A stretch of DNA of 6,374 nt from Deltaproteobacteria bacterium (GTDB lineage: Bacteria; Myxococcota_A; Polyangia; Haliangiales; Haliangiaceae), in NCBI GenBank assembly GCA_013696695.1, contig JACCYD010000185.1, forward strand, positions 1 through 6,374. The letters are read 5' to 3'. A program made the position numbers and the translations under genes. Shown piece after piece: positions 1-6,374 of the stretch (position 1 is the first letter of the stretch; each line of letters opens with the position of its first letter). Below the pieces are notes generated by a model that was not told where the DNA came from, ran no database searches, and saw only the letters and a list, made by a program, of their open reading frames with translations.

Positions 1-668
1 TGCCACGCGATCGCGGGCTTGCCCCGGACGTCCGCGATCCGTTGCAGCACGTCGCCACTCTGCGCGAACAGCTCGCCATCGCAGCTCGCGACGATCGTCT
101 TCAGCTCGACACCCGCGGGCAACGCCACGCGCGCGAGCTCCTTGCCATCGTCGGCACCGATCGCGATCGCGACGCGCTCGCGGCCGACGACGATGCGCGG
201 TCCGGTGAGCGCGACCAGCGGTTCCTCGACGTTCCATTTCGGCTGGCCGTCGAGGCCGACGCCGCGCACGCCCTTCGCACCACCGCACACGATCGTCGAC
301 GCGGTGACGCGGACGATCGGCTCGACGCACGCGGTGCGGCGCCACAACACGCGCCCGGCATCGACGTCGATCAGCTCGATCGCGGGCTGCGTGCCTTCGA
401 GCCCGAACACCGCAGCGCGAGCCGGCTCGCCGGGCACGGACCACACAGCGGTCTCGCGCAGCGCGACCTTGGTGTCGCCGGTGATCCCGCGCCCCCGCGC
501 GGGCTGCGGAGGTTGGCTGCGTCCGAACTTCCCCTTCGGCTCGCCGAGCTGCCACGCGGGCAACGATGGCGCGTAGACCCAGCGCGGTGCCGGTGCGCTC
601 GGCTCCGGCTCGTTCGCGGTGCAGCTCGCGAGCAGCAGCAGCAGAGCCGAAGGTCGCACTGACCGCAC
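1..668 (-). CDS. Lipoprotein with PQQ-like beta-propeller repeats (partial, C-terminus off window)
   Basis: The reading frame starts at a GTG at 668 and stays open to the left edge, giving 222 visible codons. It begins with a short type II signal peptide: five leucines, then the lipobox LASC with the lipidated cysteine at residue 16. A Pro/Ala/Glu-rich linker follows (about residues 17-60). From about residue 65 there are alternating beta-strand stretches with the D-x-D-x-G-x-x-L-W and L-D-G-x-x-K-W turns typical of PQQ-like (quinoprotein-type) propeller blades, so it is probably a membrane-anchored scaffold or sensor facing the periplasm or cell surface. No enzyme motif is visible. A second in-frame GTG at 659 is an alternative start; no Shine-Dalgarno sequence precedes either. 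The start lies 11 bases after the Uma2 stop codon on the same strand, so the two are probably co-transcribed. The propeller assignment rests on repeat style only. Confidence 0.8.
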   Translation of the reverse strand, partial: MRSVRPSALLLLLASCTANEPEPSAPAPRWVYAPSLPAWQLGEPKGKFGRSQPPQPARGRGITGDTKVALRETAVWSVPGEPARAAVFGLEGTQPAIELIDVDAGRVLWRRTACVEPIVRVTASTIVCGGAKGVRGVGLDGQPKWNVEEPLVALTGPRIVVGRERVAIAIGADDGKELARVALPAGVELKTIVASCDGELFAQSGDVLQRIADVRGKPAIAW

Positions 669-679
669 CGTAACACGGG

Positions 680-1303
680 CTACCGGCGGAGCTTCGCCGC
701 GAGCGCGCGTTCGAATTCGATCAACGTGTCCCCGCTCGACGGGCGATCGAGAAACGGCGTGAGGAACGCGAGGTCGATGTCCGGCAACAGCGCGCTGCGA
801 TCGCGTTGCTCGTAGCCTTCGTCGGTGAGAACGAACACGTGCACGGCGCCTTTCTTCCACATCCAGACCTCGGGCACACCGAGCGGCTCGTAGACCTCGA
901 GCTTCGCGATGCCGCCGCTGGTCCACACCACCTCGAGCGCCACATCGGGACGATCCGTGCGTGCGTCACCGAGGACGTAGCACTCGTCGGCCTCGAGGCC
1001 GGCCTTGCGCCGCCTGTGTTTGAACGTCGTCTCTCCGTACGCCGTGTAGCGGATTCCCAGCGCGATCATGTAGCGCTCGAGGAGTCGCCCGAAGACGTAT
1101 CGGATGCGTTCGTGGTGATCCGAAGTCGTCATCAGCTCCACCGCTCCGTCGAGATAGGTCATCCGAGGGCGGCGCTGCTCTCCACGCATCGACAGTAAGG
1201 CCTCGTAGCCTTCCCACTCGACGCTGTAGAGGACGACCCGGTGATCTGCAGTCGGCACGTAATCGCCGAGCGGAACCGGAGCATCCGTCGATTCGAGAGC
1301 CAT
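680..1303 (-). CDS. Uma2 family (DUF820) restriction-endonuclease-like protein
   Basis: The 207-residue product matches the Uma2/DUF820 family, small PD-(D/E)XK-fold proteins common in cyanobacteria, Chloroflexi and myxobacteria; the cellular role is not established. Counting from the chosen start, the N-terminal part has the family pattern R-x-T-Y-x-x-G-x-x-E-L-M (about 47-58) followed by H64. The putative catalytic core is E104-A-D106-E-C-Y, then R-P-D120-V-A-L-E124, then K134 and the G-V-P-E-V-W strand (about 142-147). So D120, E124 and K134 give a complete PD-ExK-type set and the protein looks intact. The frame extends upstream to a GTG at 1363, with further ATGs at 1312 and 1303. I chose 1303 because a TGCTACGAT extended -10 ends 7 bases before it, but 1312 is equally possible. 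Codons such as GGA, CGA and AGG are more frequent here than in the neighbours, a mild hint of transfer. Confidence 0.87.
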   Translation of the reverse strand: MALESTDAPVPLGDYVPTADHRVVLYSVEWEGYEALLSMRGEQRRPRMTYLDGAVELMTTSDHHERIRYVFGRLLERYMIALGIRYTAYGETTFKHRRRKAGLEADECYVLGDARTDRPDVALEVVWTSGGIAKLEVYEPLGVPEVWMWKKGAVHVFVLTDEGYEQRDRSALLPDIDLAFLTPFLDRPSSGDTLIEFERALAAKLRR

Positions 1304-1534
1304 CGCTTCCATCGTAGCACTCGGCACAGCAAGCCCAGTGCCCGTCCAGCTATGCGAGATCACGTCGCTCGGTTGTCCGTGTCCGGCTGAAATTCGGACG
1401 CGAGGTCCAGCCAGCGGACGTGTCGCTACCGGGCGATGCAGCGAAAGCTTCCTCGCGGCGCACCACGCTAGCTCGGCGACAACTCACCCTTTGTCCGATG
1501 AAATACGTGCAGCGGCCATCTCGTTGCGATCGAG
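1304..1534. other. Divergent intergenic region
   Basis: This stretch of about 230 bases separates two divergently read genes and should contain both promoters. Apart from the possible -10 near 1311-1319, I see no clear sigma-70 pair. The short open frames crossing it on both strands lack a start signal, a recognisable protein and the strong third-position GC of the real genes. A small hairpin (GTCCG 1381-1385 with CGGAC 1395-1399) is too weak to call. Confidence 0.5.
1311..1319 (-). promoter_or_regulatory. Possible extended -10 promoter for the Uma2 gene
   Basis: On the minus strand the bases read TGC-TACGAT, a TGn extended -10 with a TAnnaT-like hexamer. It lies 7 bases before the ATG at 1303, which would make the transcript leaderless or nearly so. 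No good -35 is seen at the usual distance. If this promoter is real, the ATG at 1312 could not be the start from this transcript. Weak evidence, based on position and motif only. Confidence 0.28.
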
Positions 1535-2398
1535 ATGCGCGCCCTCCCACTCGCTCTCGCCCTGGCTGCCTGTGCTCCGGTAGCCACCTCGGTCCCGCTC
1601 TTCACCGCAGCCCAGCCGGCCCAGATCGCGCCGCTCGGGCCGCACGACGGGCTCGACGACAACCAGGTCACTGCTCGCACGATGCCTCGCACGATCGTGC
1701 TGTCGTCGCGCGGGGCGGCCGCCGCGGAGCGCTGTCGGATCCCGCTCGCGAAAGACGCCCGCGTCGCGATGTCGACCGACGAGACACGGATCTCCGTCGA
1801 GACCGGCAACGAGCTCGCGATCTGGAATCCGCGCACGTGCGATGCGAGGACGCTGTCGATCCCGCGGCTCGCCGGCACAGCCTTCATCGGTTCCACGCAC
1901 GAGCTGCTGGTCCTCCAAGATGATGGCGGCGCGGTGCTGTCGCGTGTCGCGCGCGATGGCCAGGGCCTCGAGCGCATCGGCGCGCTCGGTCAGCGGCCGA
2001 CTCGCTGGGCGACGTCACCGGATGGGCGCCACGCCGCGATCGCGCTCACCGACGAGACGCGCAGCACGCTCGCGGTGTGGGATCTGCGCGACAGCTCGAA
2101 GCCGATCGTCGAGGTCAAGCTGCCGGTCGTCGAGCGCGAGATCGATGGCATCGCCTTCTCGGCCGATGGCAAGACCGCGGTCGTCACCGTGCCGGTGTAC
2201 GCGACGCGCAGCGGCCAGGTCGTCACCCGCAACGAGATCGCGCTGCGCGACGACCTGTCGCCGCGCTGGCACCTCGCGATCGCCTACGACACGTCGACCT
2301 GGCGGTCGCGCCGCAAGGTCGTGGTGTCGGCCTCTGCCGCCCCGCAGTCGCTCAGCGTCGAGCGCAATGCGATCTACTGGGACGGCCGCGCCTACTAG
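1535..2398 (+). CDS. Lipoprotein with WD40-like beta-propeller repeats
   Basis: The 287-residue product has a very short lipoprotein signal: MRALP, a leucine/alanine stretch, then lipobox LAAC with the cysteine at residue 13, so it is expected to be lipid-anchored outside the inner membrane. After an Ala/Pro-rich linker (about 14-45) come WD40/TolB-like repeat signatures: S-T-D-E-T-R...L-A-I-W-N (about 80-99), S-P-D-G-R-H-A-A-I-A...L-A-V-W-D-L-R (161-185) and F-S-A-D-G-K-T-A-V-V-T-V (208-219). The hallmark S/F-x-x-D-G-K/R turns and the W-D strand ends support a beta-propeller, though 287 residues is short for a full seven-bladed one. No catalytic motif is seen, so a binding or scaffold role is inferred. 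The ATG at 1535 is chosen because the signal peptide starts there; only a weak GAG precedes it. It is divergent from the Uma2 gene and converges with the thiolase. Confidence 0.82.
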   Translation: MRALPLALALAACAPVATSVPLFTAAQPAQIAPLGPHDGLDDNQVTARTMPRTIVLSSRGAAAAERCRIPLAKDARVAMSTDETRISVETGNELAIWNPRTCDARTLSIPRLAGTAFIGSTHELLVLQDDGGAVLSRVARDGQGLERIGALGQRPTRWATSPDGRHAAIALTDETRSTLAVWDLRDSSKPIVEVKLPVVEREIDGIAFSADGKTAVVTVPVYATRSGQVVTRNEIALRDDLSPRWHLAIAYDTSTWRSRRKVVVSASAAPQSLSVERNAIYWDGRAY

Positions 2399-2426
2399 AC
2401 CCGTTCGATACCTGAAAGCTCGAGCG

Positions 2427-3659
<1,233 letters not shown>

Positions 3660-3663
3660 GGAA

Positions 3664-3671
3664 CTTCCTCC
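3664..3671 (-). promoter_or_regulatory. Strong Shine-Dalgarno site for the thiolase gene
   Basis: On the minus strand the bases read GGAGGAAG, ending 4 bases before the ATG at 3659, with the GGAGG core 6-7 bases away. This is the only strong ribosome binding site in the window and fixes the thiolase start. The other visible starts have little or no SD. Confidence 0.85.
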
Positions 3672-3701
3672 GGTTGATGCCCCGGAAGATGGCCTCGATC
3701 G

Positions 3702-4307
3702 TCAGAGCTTGCAACCTGCCCCTGCAGCCCGTTGTTCGAGCTGACCGCGCGTCTGGTCACAGATCGCAGCCATCTTCTTGATCGCGTCGCCCGACAGCCC
3801 GCTCGTCGGTAACGACCAGGAATCCGCGGTCTCGTTGCCGAGCTGGATCCGGACCGTCATCGGCATCTCCTCGCACGCGAGGATGTGGCCGACCGAGAGG
3901 ACCCAGTTGTCGCACTCGGGAATTCCGGTCGACATCGCGGCGATCTTCGCCTTGATCAGCGCGAGCTCCGTCTTGTCGCCGTAGCCGCTGCCGCCGTTGA
4001 GCGCGGTGAACAGCTGCTCGCGATCCGCCTGGTCGAGCATACCGGCGCAGTGCCCGAGCTCGTCCTCGCCCATCATCGCGAAGCAATCGATCGCCGTGGC
4101 GGGCCACGCGTCCTCGACGCACCGCGTGCGCATCGGATTGATCAGCTCGGCATCTGGTGCGCGTACGCCCTTGGTGCCGCGCTCGAGCCCGATCGCTGCG
4201 TCGTTACAGGTCCGGGCGGTCGCCTGCTGCGGCACGGGCGGCGCGGGCGCGGGCTTGGAAGGATTCGACCAGCACGCCGAAACCACCAGGCAGAGTGCGG
4301 CGCGCAT
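3702..4307 (-). CDS. Cysteine-rich lipoprotein of unknown function
   Basis: The 201-residue product begins with a short signal, MRAALCLV, and lipobox VSAC with the lipidated cysteine at residue 12, then a Pro/Ala/Lys linker (about 14-29). The mature domain has eight cysteines (34, 63, 75, 87, 132, 145, 183, 199), three of them evenly spaced as C-x11-C-x11-C; an even number fits four disulfides in an oxidising, extracytoplasmic location. The pattern C-x-x-D/E-x-W...C...C recalls small Cys-containing lipoproteins that I associate with myxobacterial genomes, but I do not recognise a named family. The frame runs much further upstream without a stop, but only as an artefact antisense to other genes. 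The ATG at 4307 is chosen because the lipobox follows at once. No SD precedes it; a TATACA -10-like element ends 6 bases upstream, suggesting a leaderless mRNA. The thiolase follows 42 bases downstream. Confidence 0.83.
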   Translation of the reverse strand: MRAALCLVVSACWSNPSKPAPAPPVPQQATARTCNDAAIGLERGTKGVRAPDAELINPMRTRCVEDAWPATAIDCFAMMGEDELGHCAGMLDQADREQLFTALNGGSGYGDKTELALIKAKIAAMSTGIPECDNWVLSVGHILACEEMPMTVRIQLGNETADSWSLPTSGLSGDAIKKMAAICDQTRGQLEQRAAGAGCKL

Positions 4308-4313
4308 CGCCGT

Positions 4314-4321
4314 TGTATACC
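4314..4321. promoter_or_regulatory. Putative symmetric divergent -10 element (GTATAC)
   Basis: The 21 bases between two divergent start codons contain the palindrome GTATAC at 4315-4320. Read rightwards it gives TATACC (4316-4321), 7 bases before the ATG at 4329. Read leftwards it gives TATACA (4319-4314), 6 bases before the ATG at 4307. These are the expected distances from a -10 hexamer to a transcription start, and neither gene has an SD, so both mRNAs would be leaderless. No clear -35 is visible on either side. Seen: the motif and spacing. Inferred: promoter activity. Confidence 0.42.
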
Positions 4322-4328
4322 TCGCTGT

Positions 4329-4583
4329 ATGGCGGGAGGCCCGAACGCAGAACACGTCGCGTGCACGACCTGCATGTGGGAGGCGAGCCAGATCACGAAG
4401 GCTGCCCGGCTCGCCGAAGGCATCGAGACCGACTTCTACCGCTGCGAGCAGGGACACGAGTTCGGGATCGACTGGGATCACGGCGGTCCGCCGAAGGAGC
4501 CGCAGTGGCCGCCCGCAACCGAGCTGGTCGAGGCCTTGAAGAGTCAGGGCCGGTGGACGCAGAACGCAGGTACGGTGCGATAA
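4329..4583 (+). CDS. Small zinc-ribbon protein of unknown function
   Basis: The 84-residue product has a four-ligand metal-site pattern: C12-T-T-C15 and, 23 residues later, C39-E-Q-G-H43, a CxxC...CxxGH zinc-ribbon-like knuckle pair followed by the strand E-F-G-I-D-W. An acidic/proline segment (H-G-G-P-P-K-E-P-Q-W-P-P, 51-62) and a short helix (T-E-L-V-E-A-L, about 64-70) complete it. There is no signal peptide or membrane segment, so it should be cytoplasmic; zinc binding with a nucleic-acid or protein partner is plausible but not shown. The frame is open further upstream, but that part lies antisense to the cysteine-rich lipoprotein, so I chose the ATG at 4329, the first that keeps both CxxC residues and falls just after the putative -10. 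It is divergent from the lipoprotein and converges with the HrpA-like gene (29-base gap, no clear terminator). Confidence 0.75.
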   Translation: MAGGPNAEHVACTTCMWEASQITKAARLAEGIETDFYRCEQGHEFGIDWDHGGPPKEPQWPPATELVEALKSQGRWTQNAGTVR

Positions 4584-4612
4584 CGGAGCGGCATCGCATC
4601 GAGGACTCTGCT

Positions 4613-6374
4613 CTAACGAGAGATCGAGTCCCAGGTTTCTTTCAGTCGCGGCACCGAGATCGAGACCGCGGTCTTGAGCTCGGGGGCGAACACCTGGACG
4701 CGCGCTTCCTCGACGAGCCACCCGAAGTCGGCGAGCTCTCGCCCGCGGCCCTTCGCGCGCAGCTCGTCGTGACGGGCGACGAAGCTCTGCCAGATCGGGA
4801 CGATCGCCGCGGCCTTCTGCTGATCCTTTTGCGGATCGTGCGCCTGGCGTTGCAAGCGAATGGTGAGGGCACGCAGGTAGCGATGGATGTGCGTGAGGCG
4901 ATCGATCGGCGTGGTGGCGAGGTAGTCGGCTGGCACGAGGTGCCGCAGCTGACTCTGCATGTCGTCGAAGGCCGCGCGCGAAATGCCCGGCTTGCCGGCG
5001 AGCGCCTTCAGGCTCGCCTGGACCTTGGCGAGCTCGACCTGCAGCTCGAGCCCGAGGCGACCGAGCTCCTGCATGTGCTCGGCAACGTGCAGGCGACCGG
5101 TGGCGAGCCGAGCGGAGAACGCGACCTTGTCGCGCGGTAGATCGTCGAGGAGAAACGCTTCGTCGAGGGCCCGCAAGGCGAGTGCGCGGCGCGTGTCCTT
5201 GGCGAGCGCACCGGAGAGCTGGGTCTCGAGCTTCGCGGGCGTGAGGCCGAGCGCGATCATGAACAGGCGGCGGATGCCGGCGCGACTGGCCGTGGCCGCA
5301 CCGGCCGGCGAATCGAGGAGCTGCAGATCGACCGCGGTCTCGGTCTCGACGAGCGCGGGATAGGCCTGCATGCGGCGACCACCGACGTCGACGGTGACCG
5401 ACTCGGGAAGCTCGCCGAAATCCCACGCGCGCAGGTTCTTGCGCTCGAGACTCGCGCGGGGTGCGGCCGCCCACAGCTCGCGGGCGCGGTGACCGAGCTG
5501 GCGCTGGAGCTCCGCGAGATCCTTCCCGGTGGCGAGCACCTTGTCGCGATCGTCGATGACGCGGAACGTGGCAGCGAGGTACGGCGGCAGCATGCGCAGA
5601 TCCCAGGCATCGCGACCGACGCGTTCGCCGGTGAGCTCGAAGATCGCACGCTCGAGCGCGGGCAACAGCGGCATCTCGAACGGACGGACGCGCGCCGCGA
5701 GATCTGCCGCATGCGGAGCCAGCGATTTGCGCTGCGCTTTCGGAAGCGACTCGAGCAACGCCGAGATCTTCGTGGCATGCCAGCCGGGGATCGCGCCGGC
5801 CATCACCTCGGGATCGAGCTGCGGCAGCATCGCGAGCGGGATCGAGATCGTGACGCCGTCATCGTCCTCGCCGGGATCGAACCGGTACGACAGCGGCAGG
5901 GCGACGCCGCGCACGACGAGCTGATCTGGGTACTGCGCGGGTGACAGTGCCTGCTCGCCGAGCAGCAGATCCTCGAGCGTCAAGTGGAGCAGCGTCGGGT
6001 TGGTGGCTTCGGCCTTGGTGCGCCAGTCCTCGAACGTCTTGCCGCTGTGGACGTCCTGGGGCAAGCGCTTGTCGAAGAAGCCGAAGACTTCATTCTCGTC
6101 GGCGAACATGTCGGATCGTCGCGCCTTGTCGTGCAGGCGATGGACCTCGTCCATGACGCGCTGGTTGTGCTCCATGAACCGGCCCTTGGTGGCGTACTCG
6201 CAGCGAACCAGCGCGTGGGTGATGAACAGCTCGCGCGCCAGCGGTAGGTCGAAGCGCGCGTAGCTGACGGAGCGGTTCTTGACGATCGGCAGGCCGAACA
6301 GCGTGACCTGCTCGCGCGCCATCACCTGCGCCGCCTTCTGCTCCCAGTGCGGATCGCTGTGGCTATGCCTGCAC
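4613..6374 (-). CDS. hrpA: ATP-dependent RNA helicase HrpA, C-terminal part (N-terminus off window)
   Basis: The frame is open from the right edge to a TAG at 4613-4615, giving 586 residues. It matches the long C-terminal region of HrpA, the DEAH-box RNA helicase (about 1300 residues in E. coli), including the DUF3418 domain. Diagnostic stretches are S-D-P-H-W-E-Q-K...V-M-A-R-E-Q-V-T-L-F-G-L-P-I-V near the visible start, then A-R-E-L-F-I-T-H-A-L-V, H-K-A-R-R-S-D, F-F-D-K-R-L-P-Q-D-V and E-D-L-L. Later come L-P-P-Y-L-A-A-T-F-R-V-I-D, A-G-I-R-R-L-F (middle) and the helical tail ending W-L-V-E-E-A-R-V-Q-V-F-A-P-E-L-K-T. The helicase core with the Walker A and DEAH motifs should lie off the window and cannot be checked. 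In E. coli, HrpA is linked to fimbrial mRNA processing and reportedly to rescue of collided ribosomes. No frameshift or stop interrupts the visible part. Confidence 0.93.
   Translation of the reverse strand, partial: CRHSHSDPHWEQKAAQVMAREQVTLFGLPIVKNRSVSYARFDLPLARELFITHALVRCEYATKGRFMEHNQRVMDEVHRLHDKARRSDMFADENEVFGFFDKRLPQDVHSGKTFEDWRTKAEATNPTLLHLTLEDLLLGEQALSPAQYPDQLVVRGVALPLSYRFDPGEDDDGVTISIPLAMLPQLDPEVMAGAIPGWHATKISALLESLPKAQRKSLAPHAADLAARVRPFEMPLLPALERAIFELTGERVGRDAWDLRMLPPYLAATFRVIDDRDKVLATGKDLAELQRQLGHRARELWAAAPRASLERKNLRAWDFGELPESVTVDVGGRRMQAYPALVETETAVDLQLLDSPAGAATASRAGIRRLFMIALGLTPAKLETQLSGALAKDTRRALALRALDEAFLLDDLPRDKVAFSARLATGRLHVAEHMQELGRLGLELQVELAKVQASLKALAGKPGISRAAFDDMQSQLRHLVPADYLATTPIDRLTHIHRYLRALTIRLQRQAHDPQKDQQKAAAIVPIWQSFVARHDELRAKGRGRELADFGWLVEEARVQVFAPELKTAVSISVPRLKETWDSISR

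Noticed and set aside
622..645. Short CTG repeat in the signal peptide of the first lipoprotein
   Set aside because: Four CTG codons in a row encode the leucine core of the signal peptide; the run is too short to suggest phase variation.
371..676. A Cys/Arg-rich 101-residue minus-strand frame starting at the GTG at 676
   Set aside because: It is one frame off the lipoprotein gene that starts at 668; that frame gives a clean signal peptide, lipobox and propeller repeats, and stays open to the edge.
1304..1363. A longer Uma2 protein starting at the GTG at 1363
   Set aside because: The extra 20 residues have no match to the family N-terminus, and ATG codons at 1312 and 1303 are better placed.
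1381..1399. Hairpin GTCCG/CGGAC with a 9-base loop upstream of the lipoprotein gene
   Set aside because: A 5-bp stem in GC-rich DNA is expected by chance, and it has no riboswitch or operator features.
1350..1550. A 66-residue minus-strand open frame in the divergent intergenic region
   Set aside because: No Shine-Dalgarno, no recognisable motif, Arg/Ser-rich composition and overlap with the lipoprotein start make it unlikely to be coding.
4611..4622. Short inverted repeat CTCT-AACG-AGAG at the end of the HrpA-like gene as a terminator
   Set aside because: A 4-bp stem without a T-tract is too weak to support a terminator call.
3702..5474. A continuous 590-residue minus-strand open frame
   Set aside because: Only its last 201 residues are real (the cysteine-rich lipoprotein from 4307). 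The upstream part is Arg/Ala-rich low-complexity sequence in another frame of the HrpA-like gene and antisense to the zinc-ribbon gene.

Overview
The window is very GC-rich, with codons that almost always end in G or C. It holds six protein genes and one well-supported small zinc-ribbon ORF, packed with little spacing. Three of the seven encode short-signal lipoproteins with Ala/Pro-rich linkers. Together with a Uma2-family nuclease, a HrpA helicase and a FadA/thiolase-type enzyme, this suggests a myxobacterium-like member of Myxococcota (former Deltaproteobacteria, possibly Polyangia/Kofleriaceae). That placement is inferred from style and gene content; no rRNA or other marker is present.

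Layout. Left block, minus strand: a Uma2-family PD-(D/E)XK protein (680-1303) followed 11 bases later by a lipoprotein with PQQ-like beta-propeller repeats (668 down to 1, running off the left edge). A divergent intergenic region of about 230 bases separates these from a plus-strand lipoprotein with WD40-like repeats (1535-2398). This gene converges with a minus-strand thiolase (2427-3659); a hairpin at 2420-2440 lies in the junction and overlaps the thiolase stop codon. Upstream of the thiolase, on the same strand, is a cysteine-rich lipoprotein (3702-4307). Only 21 bases away and divergent is an 84-residue zinc-ribbon protein (4329-4583). Finally, the C-terminal 586 residues of an HrpA-type DEAH-box RNA helicase run in from the right edge and end at 4613.

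How the genes fit together. There is no single clear pathway here: the thiolase (acyl-CoA metabolism) and HrpA (RNA/ribosome quality control) are housekeeping-type genes, and the lipoproteins are envelope proteins of unknown role. The strongest unusual signal is the 21-base gap between the cysteine-rich lipoprotein and the zinc-ribbon gene. It is centred on a palindromic GTATAC that can serve as a -10 element in both directions, with each ATG about 6-7 bases downstream, which suggests a symmetric promoter making leaderless mRNAs. Other points are a perfect consensus DnaA box inside the thiolase gene and several GCGATCGC palindromes. I found no RNA gene, CRISPR array, insertion sequence or prophage signature, and no convincing new multi-gene system.
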